A stretch of DNA of 64,000 nucleotides from Flavobacteriaceae bacterium NBU2973 (GCA_026162565.1 JAOEIQ010000005.1:1-64000), one strand, 5' to 3'; counted from the first letter of the stretch, positions 36,375 through 46,617 are shown. Notes: generated from the letters alone by a model not told the origin. Translations and numbers: made by a program.

Positions 36375-37907
36375 ATGAGCAACTCAAAAACCATTAAATC
36401 TGCACTTATTTCCGTTTTTTCTAAAGACGGTTTAGAACCAATCGTAAAACAATTAGATCAACAAGGAGTTACTATATACTCAACTGGTGGCACGCAAAAA
36501 TTTATTAATGATTTAGGCATAAATGTAGTTCCTGTTGAGGATGTAACGTCGTATCCTTCTATTTTAGGAGGTCGTGTAAAAACACTACATCCTAAAGTAT
36601 TTGGCGGTATTTTAAATAGGCAATCTCATGAAGGCGATGTTGCTGAATTAGCAGAATATAACATCCCGCAAATTGATTTAGTAATTGTAGATTTATATCC
36701 TTTTGAAAAAACAGTTGCTGCTGGAGCTAGCAATCAGGATATTATAGAAAAAATAGATATTGGAGGCATCTCATTAATTCGTGCTGCCGCCAAAAACTAT
36801 GCTGATGTAATTTGTGTGTCATCTGTAGATGATTATTCAGAGTTTTTAGAATTATTAGAAACTAAAAACGGAGAGACTTCTGAAGATGACAGAAAAACAT
36901 TTGCCGCAAAAGCTTTTAATGTTTCCTCTCATTACGATTCAGCCATATTTAACTACTTTAATTCTAATCAGGAAATTACATCATTAAAAATTTCTGAATC
37001 TAATGGAAAAGAGCTTCGTTATGGTGAAAATCCGCATCAAAAAGGATTTTTCTTTGGTGATTTTGACGCTTTATTTACTAAACTTCATGGTAAAGAATTA
37101 AGTTACAACAACCTGTTAGATGTAGATGCAGCAGTTAATTTAATGAATGAGTTTAAAGGTGAAGCACCTACTTTTGCAATTTTAAAACACAATAATGCTT
37201 GTGGATTTGCTCAACGAGACACAATACATCAAGCGTATGTTGATGCTCTTGCTGGAGATCCCATTTCAGCTTTTGGTGGCATTTTAATAAGTAATATAGA
37301 AATTGATGAAGCTACTGCTGAAGAAATTCACAAACTGTTTTGTGAGGTGGTTATAGCACCATCGTTTTCTAGCGAAGCGGAAGCAATTTTAAAAGGAAAG
37401 AAAAATAGAATTCTTTTAGTTTTAAATGATGTCGAGCTGCCTCAAACTACAGTTAGAACTTGTTTAAACGGTATTCTTGTACAAGATAAGGACAACAAAA
37501 CAGATACGCAATCTGACCTAACTAATGCCACAGAAAAGACACCTTCAGAAAGAGAAATTGAAGATTTATTGTTTGCTTCAAAAATTTGTAAGCATACAAA
37601 ATCTAATACTATTGTTCTTGCAAAAAATAAACAGTTATGTGCAAGCGGAACAGGACAAACCAGTCGTGTTGATGCCTTAAATCAAGCTATTCATAAAGCA
37701 CAATCTTTTAATTTTGATTTAGAAGGTGCTGTTATGGCAAGTGATGCTTTTTTTCCTTTTCCTGATTGTGTAGAAATAGCAAAAAATGCAGGAATTAGTT
37801 CTGTAATTCAACCGGGAGGATCCATAAAAGATCAATTGAGCATTGATTATTGTAATGACAATAATGTATCAATGGTTTTTACTGGAACACGTCATTTTAA
37901 GCATTAA
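36375..37907 (+). CDS. purH: Bifunctional AICAR transformylase / IMP cyclohydrolase
   Basis: 510 residues from MSNSKTIKSALISVFSKDGL. The frame runs 17 codons further upstream, but that extension covers a small hairpin (36330-36348) and is not part of the family. The IMP cyclohydrolase (MGS-like) domain occupies about 1-200 (STGGTQKFINDLG, VVDLYPFEKTV) and the AICAR transformylase domain the rest (ELRYGENPHQKGFF, LKHNNACGFA, SDAFFPFPDCVEIAKNAGI, FTGTRHFKH). It carries out the last two steps of purine synthesis. It lies 113 bases before mreB. Confidence 0.97.
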   Translation: MSNSKTIKSALISVFSKDGLEPIVKQLDQQGVTIYSTGGTQKFINDLGINVVPVEDVTSYPSILGGRVKTLHPKVFGGILNRQSHEGDVAELAEYNIPQIDLVIVDLYPFEKTVAAGASNQDIIEKIDIGGISLIRAAAKNYADVICVSSVDDYSEFLELLETKNGETSEDDRKTFAAKAFNVSSHYDSAIFNYFNSNQEITSLKISESNGKELRYGENPHQKGFFFGDFDALFTKLHGKELSYNNLLDVDAAVNLMNEFKGEAPTFAILKHNNACGFAQRDTIHQAYVDALAGDPISAFGGILISNIEIDEATAEEIHKLFCEVVIAPSFSSEAEAILKGKKNRILLVLNDVELPQTTVRTCLNGILVQDKDNKTDTQSDLTNATEKTPSEREIEDLLFASKICKHTKSNTIVLAKNKQLCASGTGQTSRVDALNQAIHKAQSFNFDLEGAVMASDAFFPFPDCVEIAKNAGISSVIQPGGSIKDQLSIDYCNDNNVSMVFTGTRHFKH

Positions 37908-38020
37908 AAAATAATTCCTGTTTTAAAACATCTATTATGCCAGTAATATCGTATAATTTATTACATTTACAACTATTCGCCTTTTTGTATAATACAACCC
38001 TAAATAATATATAATAGCTA

Positions 38021-39055
38021 ATGGGATTTTTTGATTTCTTAACAGAAGAAATAGCTATAGACCTTGGAACCGCAAACACACTTATTATCCACAATGATAA
38101 AGTAGTAGTAGATAGTCCTTCAATAGTAGCAAGAGATAGAATTACTGGTAAAATTATAGCTGTTGGTAAAGAAGCCAACATGATGCAAGGTAAAACTCAC
38201 GAAAACATAAAAACTATTAGACCATTGAAAGATGGTGTAATAGCAGATTTTGATGCTTCAGAACAAATGATGAGTATGTTTATTAAAAACATACCTGCAT
38301 TAAAAAATAAATGGTTTACACCAGCATTAAAAATGGTAATTTGTATACCATCTGGAATTACTGAAGTAGAAATGCGAGCGGTAAAAGAAAGTGCCGAGCG
38401 TGTTAACGGAAAAGAGGTTTATCTAATTCATGAACCAATGGCAGCAGCAATTGGTATTGGTGTTGATATTATGCAACCAAAAGGAAATATGATTGTTGAT
38501 ATTGGCGGAGGAACAACTGAAATTGCTGTTATTGCTTTAGGAGGAATTGTTTGTGACAAATCTGTGAAAGTTGCAGGAGATGTATTTACTAGTGATATTG
38601 TTTATTACATGCGCACGCAACACAATTTATATGTTGGAGAGCGTACTGCTGAAAAAATTAAAATTCAAATTGGTGCTGCAACAGAAGATTTAGACTTACC
38701 ACCAGAAGATATGAGTGTTCAAGGTCGAGATTTATTGACAGGTAAACCAAAACAAGTTCAAATTTCATATCGTGAAATAGCAAAAGCTCTCGATAAATCT
38801 ATTTTACGTATTGAGGATTCTGTTATGGAAACTTTATCACAAACGCCTCCTGAATTAGCCGCAGATATATATAATACAGGAATTTATCTCGCTGGAGGTG
38901 GCTCTATGTTACGTGGTCTGGACAAACGCTTATCTCAAAAAACAGATTTACCTGTTTATATCGCAGAAGATCCTTTACGTGCTGTTGTTAGAGGAACAGG
39001 AATTGTGTTAAAAAATCTACCTAAATTTAAAAGTGTACTCATAGGTAAACAGTAA
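38021..39055 (+). CDS. mreB: Rod-shape actin homologue MreB
   Basis: 344 residues. The actin-fold phosphate loops are DLGTANTLI near the N-terminus and VDIGGGTTEIAVIALGG in the middle; the adenosine motif is GIYLAGGGSMLRGLDK near the C-terminus. MreB filaments position cell-wall synthesis along the inner membrane. The order mreB-mreC-mreD-mrdA-rodA is the classic elongasome operon. The next gene starts 6 bases after the stop. Confidence 0.97.
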   Translation: MGFFDFLTEEIAIDLGTANTLIIHNDKVVVDSPSIVARDRITGKIIAVGKEANMMQGKTHENIKTIRPLKDGVIADFDASEQMMSMFIKNIPALKNKWFTPALKMVICIPSGITEVEMRAVKESAERVNGKEVYLIHEPMAAAIGIGVDIMQPKGNMIVDIGGGTTEIAVIALGGIVCDKSVKVAGDVFTSDIVYYMRTQHNLYVGERTAEKIKIQIGAATEDLDLPPEDMSVQGRDLLTGKPKQVQISYREIAKALDKSILRIEDSVMETLSQTPPELAADIYNTGIYLAGGGSMLRGLDKRLSQKTDLPVYIAEDPLRAVVRGTGIVLKNLPKFKSVLIGKQ

Positions 39056-39061
39056 TAACAA

Positions 39062-39877
39062 ATGCAACAAATTTTTGACTTTTTCTTTAAAAACAAAACG
39101 TTTTTATTGTTTTTGTTGCTTTTAACAATTGCCTTAAGTTTAACCATTCAATCGCATTCTTACCATAAAAGTAAGTTTATAAATTCTGCTAATTTTTTAA
39201 GTGGAGGCATATATAGTTGGACTTCAAATATTAATCAATATTTTAATCTAAAAACAGAAAACGAAAAGCTGTTAGAAGATAATACGAATTTAAAATCGCT
39301 TCTGTTTAATCAACCTGAAGGTACTGCAATTTCAACCATTGATTCAACCTATCAAAAATATATAATCACTGAAGCTGAAGTTTATAAAAATAGTTATTCA
39401 GCAATCAATAATTATCTATTAATTAATAGAGGTAAAAAAGATAGTATTACAGAAGACTTAGGTGTTATAACCTCAAAGGGAATAGTAGGTATTATTGACA
39501 AAACATCTGAAAAGTATGCCAGAGTTTTGTCTGTTCTAAATACCAATAGCAGAATAAATGCTCAATTAGAAAAATCAGGTCATTTTGGTTCTTTAAAATG
39601 GAACTCGGATTCACCTCAATTTGTTCAACTTGAAGATTTACCAAATTTTGCTCCAATTAAAATTGGAGATACCATAACAACAGGAGGACAATCTCAAATA
39701 TTTCCTAAAGGAGTTTTAATTGGTGAAGTTATTTCGTTTACTAATGATGCATCTGGCGACACCTATACTGTTGACGTAAAATTATTTAACGACATGACTA
39801 ATATTGGTCATGTTTATATAATTAGAAATAAAGATAAAAACGAAATTATAAACCTATTGACTAATCCAGATGAATAA
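39062..39877 (+). CDS. mreC: Rod-shape protein MreC
   Basis: 271 residues. One N-terminal transmembrane helix (about 10-27), a coiled coil (about 50-75, LKTENEKLLEDNTNLKSLLF), then the paired beta-barrel domains (GVITSKGIVGIIDKTSEKYARVLSVLN; DTITTGGQSQIFPKGVLIGEV). It links MreB to PBP2 in the periplasm. Overlaps mreD by 8 bases. Confidence 0.93.
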   Translation: MQQIFDFFFKNKTFLLFLLLLTIALSLTIQSHSYHKSKFINSANFLSGGIYSWTSNINQYFNLKTENEKLLEDNTNLKSLLFNQPEGTAISTIDSTYQKYIITEAEVYKNSYSAINNYLLINRGKKDSITEDLGVITSKGIVGIIDKTSEKYARVLSVLNTNSRINAQLEKSGHFGSLKWNSDSPQFVQLEDLPNFAPIKIGDTITTGGQSQIFPKGVLIGEVISFTNDASGDTYTVDVKLFNDMTNIGHVYIIRNKDKNEIINLLTNPDE

Positions 39878-40376
39878 TCTAATTCTTGTAAATAGCTTAA
39901 GGTTTATAACTCTTGTTTTAGTTCAAGTAATAATTTTGAACAACATAAATTTTATGGGTTATATAAATCCGTATTGTTATATTTTATTTATAATCTTATA
40001 TCCTGCCAACAGTAACAGATTACTGTTTTTATTTTTAAGTTTTTTATTAGGCTTAAGTGTGGATATGTTTTCAGACTCTGGAGGCATTCATGCTGCTGCC
40101 TGTGTAACCATTGCCTATGTTAGACCAGTTTTTCTAAAATCTGCGTTTGGTATGTTGTACGAGCACCAAACTGTAAAGTTTAAAGACACAGATTTAAGTC
40201 CAAGACTAGTTTACATGATTGGCCTTGTAACGATTCATCATCTTATATTATTTTCATTAGAAGTTTTTAACATTTCTAAAGTACTTTTAATACTTCAAAA
40301 AGTTGTATTCTCTAGCATTTTTACTGTAATTTTATGCTTATTGATTACTGTTCTATTTAGCAGAAATTCTAAATGA
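39870..40376 (+). CDS. mreD: Rod-shape protein MreD
   Basis: 168 residues, about five transmembrane helices with the family's short loop containing DMFSDSGGIHAAA. Identification relies on fold, length and position between mreC and mrdA. The stop overlaps the mrdA start (ATGA). Confidence 0.88.
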   Translation: MNNLILVNSLRFITLVLVQVIILNNINFMGYINPYCYILFIILYPANSNRLLFLFLSFLLGLSVDMFSDSGGIHAAACVTIAYVRPVFLKSAFGMLYEHQTVKFKDTDLSPRLVYMIGLVTIHHLILFSLEVFNISKVLLILQKVVFSSIFTVILCLLITVLFSRNSK

Positions 40377-42325
40377 GAAAATTACTATTAGTTTCCTTAA
40401 TTATCATATCTGGACTTGTATACATATCCAGACTGTTCTACTTACAAATTTATACAGGAACAACTTATAATTTATATGAAGATAATGCTATAAGAAAGGT
40501 TTTTGATTACCCAAAAAGAGGAAATGTTTATGACAGAAACAACAAATTACTTGTTGCTAATCAACCATCATATGATGTTATGATAATTCCTCGTGAAGTT
40601 GAACCTCTTGATACTTTAGAATTTTGTTCTCTGTTAAAAATAAGTAAAGAGACCTTTATTAAAACATACAACAAAGCAAAAAACTATTCACCCAGATTAC
40701 CTTCTGTATTTATATCGCATTTATCAAAAGAAGATTATGCAGTTCTACAAGAAAAAATGCGTAAATATGACGGTTTTTACATTCAGAAACGTTCTTTGAG
40801 AGATTATCAAACTACAATAGGTGCCAATGTGCTTGGTGATATTGGAGAGGTCAGCACAGCCTTAATTAACAAGAACCCTTATTACAAAATGGGTGATTTA
40901 ATTGGTAAGCAAGGTGTAGAATTATCATACGAAAACACGTTACGTGGAGTAAAAGGTGTCAAGTTTATTCAAAAAGATAGATTTAATAGAGATATTGGCC
41001 CATACAAAAATGGTAAGTTTGATACTATTGCGCAACCTGGAAAAGATGTGACCATTACTATAGATGCTAAACTTCAAGAATATGGTGAGTTGTTAATGAA
41101 ACATAAACGCGGAGGCATCGTAGCTATCGAACCTAGTTCAGGTGAAATTTTAGCTATGGTTTCGGCACCAACTTATAACCCAAATATTCTTGTAGGCAGA
41201 GATCGATCAAAAAATTTCACAAAACTATACAATGATTCTACAGCTTTACCACTTTTTGATAGAGGCTTACAAGCTATGTATCCTCCAGGATCCCCATTTA
41301 AAACTCTTAATGCACTAATAGGTTTACACGAAGGTGTTGTCTCTACAGATGATACATTTAGTTGTTCATTAGGATATCGCTATGGAAATAGGAAAATGGG
41401 TTGCCATCATCATAAAAGTCCTGCTAATATGAATTTAGGTATTTATGAATCTTGTAATGCTTATTTTGCAAATATCTACAGACGAATTATGGATAAATAC
41501 GATTCTCCAGCTGAAGCTATGGATATTTGGAGTAATCACATTAAAAGTTTTGGCTTAGGTGATTATTTAAATAATGATTTATCTGTTGGTCAGCCAGGGA
41601 AAGTTCCAACTGCAAAAACCTACAATAGTGCATATGGTGAAAAAAAGTGGTACACAACGTTTACCTTGTCTAATGCCATTGGTCAGGGCGAAGTATTAGC
41701 TACGCCAATTCAACTCGCAAATATGGCTGCAGCTATTGGCAATAGAGGATATTATTACACACCACACATTGTCAAAAATATTAAAGGTGAAACAATCGAT
41801 TCAAAATTTACTACTCAAAAACAAACAACAATAGACAAACAGCATTTTGAACCTGTAGTTCAAGGTATGTTTGATGTATATAATAAAGGAACCGCTAAAA
41901 ATTTACAAGTAAAAGATATAGATATATGTGGAAAAACTGGTACAGCAGAAAATTTCGCAATTATTGATGGCAAAAAACAGCAACTCACAGACCATTCTAT
42001 CTTTGTTGCTTTTGCTCCTAAAGACAATCCAGAAATTGCCATTGCTGTTTTTGTAGAAAATGGCTATTGGGGAAGTCGTTTTGCTGGAAGAATTGCCAGT
42101 TTAATGATTGAAAAGTATATTAAAGGCTCTATTAGCAGAACTGATCTTGAAAGCTGGATATTAAATCATACGCTTCAACATGAATATGAAAAACCGTATT
42201 CTAATAAGCCTTTTAAAATTAATGGTGAAACCGAAATTCTTACAGTTGATCAGTACAAAGAAAAAAAGCGTAAAGAAGCGCTAATGAATATTGCTTTACA
42301 AGTAAACGATACCTTAAAAAAATAA
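40373..42325 (+). CDS. mrdA: Penicillin-binding protein 2 (elongasome transpeptidase)
   Basis: 650 residues. N-terminal transmembrane helix, a PBP dimerisation domain (PKRGNVYDRNNKLLVANQPSYD), then the transpeptidase with all three active-site motifs: SPFK (Ser about 306, PPGSPFKTLN), SCN (YESCNAYFAN) and KTG (CGKTGTAEN). It cross-links peptidoglycan during elongation and is the beta-lactam target in this complex. Its stop codon overlaps the rodA start by one base. Confidence 0.96.
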   Translation: MRKLLLVSLIIISGLVYISRLFYLQIYTGTTYNLYEDNAIRKVFDYPKRGNVYDRNNKLLVANQPSYDVMIIPREVEPLDTLEFCSLLKISKETFIKTYNKAKNYSPRLPSVFISHLSKEDYAVLQEKMRKYDGFYIQKRSLRDYQTTIGANVLGDIGEVSTALINKNPYYKMGDLIGKQGVELSYENTLRGVKGVKFIQKDRFNRDIGPYKNGKFDTIAQPGKDVTITIDAKLQEYGELLMKHKRGGIVAIEPSSGEILAMVSAPTYNPNILVGRDRSKNFTKLYNDSTALPLFDRGLQAMYPPGSPFKTLNALIGLHEGVVSTDDTFSCSLGYRYGNRKMGCHHHKSPANMNLGIYESCNAYFANIYRRIMDKYDSPAEAMDIWSNHIKSFGLGDYLNNDLSVGQPGKVPTAKTYNSAYGEKKWYTTFTLSNAIGQGEVLATPIQLANMAAAIGNRGYYYTPHIVKNIKGETIDSKFTTQKQTTIDKQHFEPVVQGMFDVYNKGTAKNLQVKDIDICGKTGTAENFAIIDGKKQQLTDHSIFVAFAPKDNPEIAIAVFVENGYWGSRFAGRIASLMIEKYIKGSISRTDLESWILNHTLQHEYEKPYSNKPFKINGETEILTVDQYKEKKRKEALMNIALQVNDTLKK

Positions 42326-43599
42326 TGAGTAGAGCAAATCAATTTAAAATAGATTGGATTACAGTTATACTGTTTTTATTATTAGTTCTTTTTGGTTGGG
42401 TAAATATTGTATCTGCTTCAGCATATGGTGAAATTAATTCACTACTTGATTTTTCAACTCCTTATGGTAAGCACTTGTTATTTATTATTATAAGCGTATT
42501 TCTAATCATTTTAATTTTATCTATTGAAGCCAAATTTTTTGAACGTTTTTCAAGTATTATTTATCTAGCCTCCTTATTATCTTTAATCGGGTTGTTTCTA
42601 TTTGGAAAAAATATTAATGGTGCTACTTCATGGTATTCGTTTGGCAGTATGACTCTCCAGCCAAGTGAATTTGCTAAAGCAGCTACAGCATTAGCAGTTG
42701 CCAAATACATAAGTGATTTACAAACTAACATTAAGGAATTTAACCACCAATGGCGTTTATTTCTCATAATCTTGGTTCCTGCTCTTTTAATATTATTGCA
42801 AAATGATGCAGGTAGTACCATTGTTTATGGCGCATTTTTCTTTGTGTTTTATAGAGAAGGATTGCCAAATATCTATCTCACCATAATAGTATTTTTAATT
42901 CTAGTTGCTTTAAGTACATTAAAGTTTGGGAGTTTAGGAACCATACTAGTTGCTGCTTCTTTGATTTTTGGCTTTCATTTTATAATTAAAAAGAAAAAAG
43001 AGTCTCTATTAAAACCTTTGAGTTTAATTTTAGTTACTGTACTACTATCGTTTGGAGTAAAATTCTTCTATCAAAACATATTAAAACCTCATCAACAAAA
43101 CAGAATTAGTTTGTGGTTACGTCTTGAGAAAGATCCAGATAAGCTGGAGCAAATGAAACGTACTATTTTATACAACCTTAACGAGTCTGAAAAGGCAATT
43201 AGCTCTGGAGGTTTTTCAGGAAAAGGTTTTATGGAAGGCACTAGAACAACTGGAAAATTTGTGCCAGAACAAGACACAGATTATATTTTTAGTACAGTTG
43301 GAGAAGAATGGGGTTTTGTTGGTAGTTCATTAGTCGTACTAGTTTTTGTATTATTATTAGTAAGAATACTATTTTTAGCAGAACAGCAAAAATCCCAATT
43401 TAGTAGAGTTTATGGTTACTGCGTTGCTTCCATCCTATTTTTTCACTTTTTTATAAATACTGGAATGGTTATGGGATTAATTCCGACAGTAGGTATTCCG
43501 CTTCCATTTTTTAGCAGAGGTGGTTCTGGATTATGGGGTTTTACTATTCTGTTGTTTATCTTTATTAAATTAGATGCTAATAAAATTAATGAGTGGTAA
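42325..43599 (+). CDS. rodA: SEDS peptidoglycan polymerase RodA
   Basis: 424 residues, about ten transmembrane helices. SEDS family motifs are visible: LQPSEFAKAATALAVAKY, the catalytic-Asp region LLQNDAGSTIVYG, the long loop with GFSGKGFMEGTRTTGKFVPEQDTDYIFSTVGEEWGF, quoted by key residues GKFVPEQDTDYIF, and GIPLPFFSRGGSG near the end. It polymerises glycan strands with PBP2. A sulfotransferase gene follows 12 bases later. Confidence 0.96.
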   Translation: MSRANQFKIDWITVILFLLLVLFGWVNIVSASAYGEINSLLDFSTPYGKHLLFIIISVFLIILILSIEAKFFERFSSIIYLASLLSLIGLFLFGKNINGATSWYSFGSMTLQPSEFAKAATALAVAKYISDLQTNIKEFNHQWRLFLIILVPALLILLQNDAGSTIVYGAFFFVFYREGLPNIYLTIIVFLILVALSTLKFGSLGTILVAASLIFGFHFIIKKKKESLLKPLSLILVTVLLSFGVKFFYQNILKPHQQNRISLWLRLEKDPDKLEQMKRTILYNLNESEKAISSGGFSGKGFMEGTRTTGKFVPEQDTDYIFSTVGEEWGFVGSSLVVLVFVLLLVRILFLAEQQKSQFSRVYGYCVASILFFHFFINTGMVMGLIPTVGIPLPFFSRGGSGLWGFTILLFIFIKLDANKINEW

Positions 43600-43611
43600 T
43601 TCTATTGGTAA

Positions 43612-44421
43612 ATGAAAGTTAACTTTTTAATTATTGGCGCAGCTCGATCAGCCACTACAAGTTTAAGTTCTATTCTTGCTAATCATCCATCCATTAGTTT
43701 TAGCAATCCTAAAGAGCCACAATTTTTTAGCAAAGAAGATTGGAGAGATCGCATTGCAAAATATCATAAACTATTTAATAAAAAAGATGGTGTGTTATAT
43801 GGAGAAGGCTCAACTAATTACACTAAATTTCCTTCTTTCAATAAAACTATTTATAATGATATTTATGAATACAATCCAGAGATGAAACTCATTTATATCG
43901 TGAGAAAACCTCTTGATCGTATGAGATCACACTATAAATTTGCAGTAGAGAGAGGTTATACTACAGAGTCTATAAATACAGCCTTACAAACAAATTCTAT
44001 TTATACAGATGTAAGTAAATATCACATGCAGATAACACCTTATATCAACACATTTGGTTTTAAAAATGTAAAAATTATTTTTTTTGAAGACTTTGTGTCT
44101 GACACGGAAAAAGCAATGTCCGATATTTGTGATTTTCTAAATATATCTTCAGACAAACTAAACTTTAAAAAAACACATTTTAACCAAAGCACAAAGGGCA
44201 AAATAGGCTCAATTAAGTATGACAACCCGAAAAGTCTACAAGATTATTTTAAAAAGACTATTAACTTTATTAAAAGAAGATTTTCTAATTCTAATTCTTC
44301 AAATGTAGAAATGGAAGAACTTTCTGAAGCTACAATTACCAAAATACAGACTGTAATAAATTCAGATTTAGAAAAATTCGAAAAACTTACTAAAAGAAAT
44401 TTAAGTAATTGGAAAATTTAA
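43612..44421 (+). CDS. PAPS-dependent sulfotransferase
   Basis: 269 residues without signal peptide. The 5'-phosphosulfate loop is GAARSATTSLSS (residues 9-20) and the 3'-phosphate contacts are Arg98 and Ser106 in VRKPLDRMRSHYKF, with the canonical spacing of 8. GEGSTNYTKFP and IIFFEDFVSD are also typical. It would transfer sulfate from PAPS to a carbohydrate or other hydroxyl acceptor. It lies 12 bases after rodA and is probably the last gene of the elongasome operon, which suggests but does not prove an envelope glycan acceptor. Ends 2 bases before convergent gldC. Confidence 0.85.
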   Translation: MKVNFLIIGAARSATTSLSSILANHPSISFSNPKEPQFFSKEDWRDRIAKYHKLFNKKDGVLYGEGSTNYTKFPSFNKTIYNDIYEYNPEMKLIYIVRKPLDRMRSHYKFAVERGYTTESINTALQTNSIYTDVSKYHMQITPYINTFGFKNVKIIFFEDFVSDTEKAMSDICDFLNISSDKLNFKKTHFNQSTKGKIGSIKYDNPKSLQDYFKKTINFIKRRFSNSNSSNVEMEELSEATITKIQTVINSDLEKFEKLTKRNLSNWKI

Positions 44422-44423
44422 TA

Positions 44424-44756
44424 CTATTTAAGTTCTAATTTTTCAGCAAAATAATCGCAGAAATCTTTCATTGTAGCAGTCATTTTTTCATCTTGAGTAG
44501 CCTTGTAAAACGTATCGCTCATAGTAACTAACGTCTGATGAAAAAACTGTTTCATTTCATCAACTGGCATGTCTTTTGTCCAGAGGTCTATACGCAAAGT
44601 CTCCTTATTGTTATTGTCCCAAACAGATAACATTAATGCTTTAGCCTCTTCATTATTAATACCTCCATCTTGAGCAGACCACGATAATTTTTCTGGCACT
44701 CTATTGTCATCTAGCTCAACATGCAATTCTATTTTTGATTTTAAAGTATCTGCCAT
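44424..44756 (-). CDS. gldC: Gliding motility protein GldC
   Basis: 110 residues, cytoplasmic. It matches GldC along its length: IELHVELDDNRVPEKLSWSAQDGGI, LSVWDNNNKETLRIDLWTKDMPVDEMKQFF and FCDYFAEKLELK. GldC is a small accessory protein that enhances gliding. It starts in the last base of gldB (1-base overlap), as in other flavobacteria. Confidence 0.93.
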   Translation of the reverse strand: MADTLKSKIELHVELDDNRVPEKLSWSAQDGGINNEEAKALMLSVWDNNNKETLRIDLWTKDMPVDEMKQFFHQTLVTMSDTFYKATQDEKMTATMKDFCDYFAEKLELK

Positions 44757-45727
44757 TATTTTTTGGGTTTAAATTTAGATTTATTAAAAATATCTTCAGC
44801 TTCTTTTTGCATCATATCTTGAAAGCTAATATCATTGTTTTTCATGTAAGATTTTACTATTTGCCAACCAATATACTGACCAATTTTACCTGGAGATTCT
44901 CTATCAATTTCTTCTAAATAAAATTTAGAAAAAGGTGCTTCAATAATAAAACGACTTGGTAATTTAGAATCAGTACTGTATAGCAATTCACGCTCAATAA
45001 AGTAGCGCCAGATATAACTCTCGTTAGCTTTAGACCAATCCAACTGTTCTTGAGAATATCCTATCTGTTCTGCTTCAGTCTTAAAAGGAATTGTTTTTTC
45101 TTTAAAATACAGCAGTTTACCATGGTATATCATCTCGTCCAATAAGGTACTTTTTTTTGATTGAAATGCATATTTTTCAGCATAAGCTGATGCTAAATCC
45201 ACAACTATTTGAGAGGGTTTAAAATTCTGCTTTAAATACTTTGGAATATTCCCGTAAAACTCATGTTCTGGACCTAAATACGTGTCTAAAGCAACAAGAA
45301 CAATAGAATCTGTAACAATTACCTTATCTCTATATCGCACATTGTTTGTGACCGCAATTACACGTGGTTCTCTAAAAGTTTTATAGTAATATTTTAAATG
45401 TTGAAAAAATGAGGTTAACTCAAAAGTTAACTCACTCTCATCTTTAAAAGTAGTGATAGTTGCCTGACGCAATTGTTGTTGAAGCGTATCGTTAATTTTA
45501 GCAATCCATACAGAATCTGAAACTTCAGAAGGAAAAATAAAAGGAAACGTCTTTTTTAGTTTAGGGAATGTGCTTGCCGTAGTTTCATTATACAGTTTAT
45601 CAAATCTCTCAATAGCAATATCTACATCTACAGCAGCTATTTCCTTCTCTGTTTTAGAATCTTGTTCGCAAGATAAATTCAGAAAAAGAAAACCACAAAC
45701 CAATACTATAAATTTAAAATGCTTCAT
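44756..45727 (-). CDS. gldB: Gliding motility lipoprotein GldB
   Basis: 323 residues. Lipoprotein signal MKHFKFIVLVCGFLFLNLSC (Cys20). The mature part has the GldB pattern: VDIAIERFDKLYN near residue 36, VALDTYLGPEHEFYGNIPKYLKQNF and GKIGQYIGWQIVKSYMKNND. It is required for gliding and T9SS-related surface functions, localised in the envelope. A perfect TACCTTTG promoter element lies on the minus strand at 45796-45789, 62 bases before the start, though without a TTG partner. Confidence 0.94.
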   Translation of the reverse strand: MKHFKFIVLVCGFLFLNLSCEQDSKTEKEIAAVDVDIAIERFDKLYNETTASTFPKLKKTFPFIFPSEVSDSVWIAKINDTLQQQLRQATITTFKDESELTFELTSFFQHLKYYYKTFREPRVIAVTNNVRYRDKVIVTDSIVLVALDTYLGPEHEFYGNIPKYLKQNFKPSQIVVDLASAYAEKYAFQSKKSTLLDEMIYHGKLLYFKEKTIPFKTEAEQIGYSQEQLDWSKANESYIWRYFIERELLYSTDSKLPSRFIIEAPFSKFYLEEIDRESPGKIGQYIGWQIVKSYMKNNDISFQDMMQKEAEDIFNKSKFKPKK

Positions 45728-45828
45728 AAGGTGAAAAGTAAAAACTAATAGACTTTTAATAATTGGTCCTTTATCTTATTTTTGTTGGCAAAGGTACTTA
45801 TATTGACTCATTATAAAAATGAAATAAG

Positions 45829-46617
45829 ATGAAAACTAAACTTGTAACAGAACATATTGTTAAATGGTTAAAAGATTATGCTACTAACGCTAGAGTTAAT
45901 GGTTTTGTTGTTGGTGTATCTGGTGGAATTGACTCTGCAGTCACCTCTACTTTATGTGCTGAAACTGGACTTGATGTTCTGTGTATAGAAATGCCTATTC
46001 ATCAAGCAGCAAGTCATGTGTCTCGTGCACAAGAACACATTGCACAATTGAAAGAACGTTACAGTAATGTCTCTGATACAAGAGCTGATTTAACACCTGT
46101 TTTTGAAGAGTTTAAAACGGAAGTATCGCTAGACGGAAAACAAGCAACTGTAGATATGGCTTTAGCAAATACCAGAGCGCGTTTACGTATGACAACTTTA
46201 TATTATTACGCTGGCTTAAAAGGGTTATTGGTAGCTGGAACTGGTAATAAAGTTGAAGATTTTGGAGTTGGTTTTTTTACAAAATATGGCGATGGTGGAG
46301 TGGATTTAAGCCCAATAGCAGATCTCATGAAATCTGAAGTATATGCTGTTGGTAATTATTTAAAAGTTCCAGAATCTATTATGGCAGCTGCACCAAGTGA
46401 TGGCTTATTTGGTGATGCTAGAAGTGATGAAGATCAAATAGGTGCTTCGTATCCTGAATTAGAATGGGCAATGAGTATGCAAGATCAAGGAAAAACTGAA
46501 GCCGATTTTCAAGGTCGTGAAAAAGAAGTTTATAAAATTTATAACAGCTTCAATACTAGAAACAAACACAAAATGATACCAATTCCTGTTTGCGAAATTC
46601 CTAACGATTTAAAATAA
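45829..46617 (+). CDS. nadE: NAD+ synthase (ammonia-dependent)
   Basis: 262 residues. The PP-loop motif is SGGIDSAVTS (residues 31-40). LVAGTGNKVEDFGVGFFTKYGDGGVDLSPI, DGLFGDARSDEDQIGASY and KHKMIPIP match the synthetase domain. No glutaminase domain precedes it, so ammonia is the amide donor. It makes NAD from deamido-NAD. In many flavobacteria it lies beside gldB, as here (divergent). Confidence 0.95.
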   Translation: MKTKLVTEHIVKWLKDYATNARVNGFVVGVSGGIDSAVTSTLCAETGLDVLCIEMPIHQAASHVSRAQEHIAQLKERYSNVSDTRADLTPVFEEFKTEVSLDGKQATVDMALANTRARLRMTTLYYYAGLKGLLVAGTGNKVEDFGVGFFTKYGDGGVDLSPIADLMKSEVYAVGNYLKVPESIMAAAPSDGLFGDARSDEDQIGASYPELEWAMSMQDQGKTEADFQGREKEVYKIYNSFNTRNKHKMIPIPVCEIPNDLK

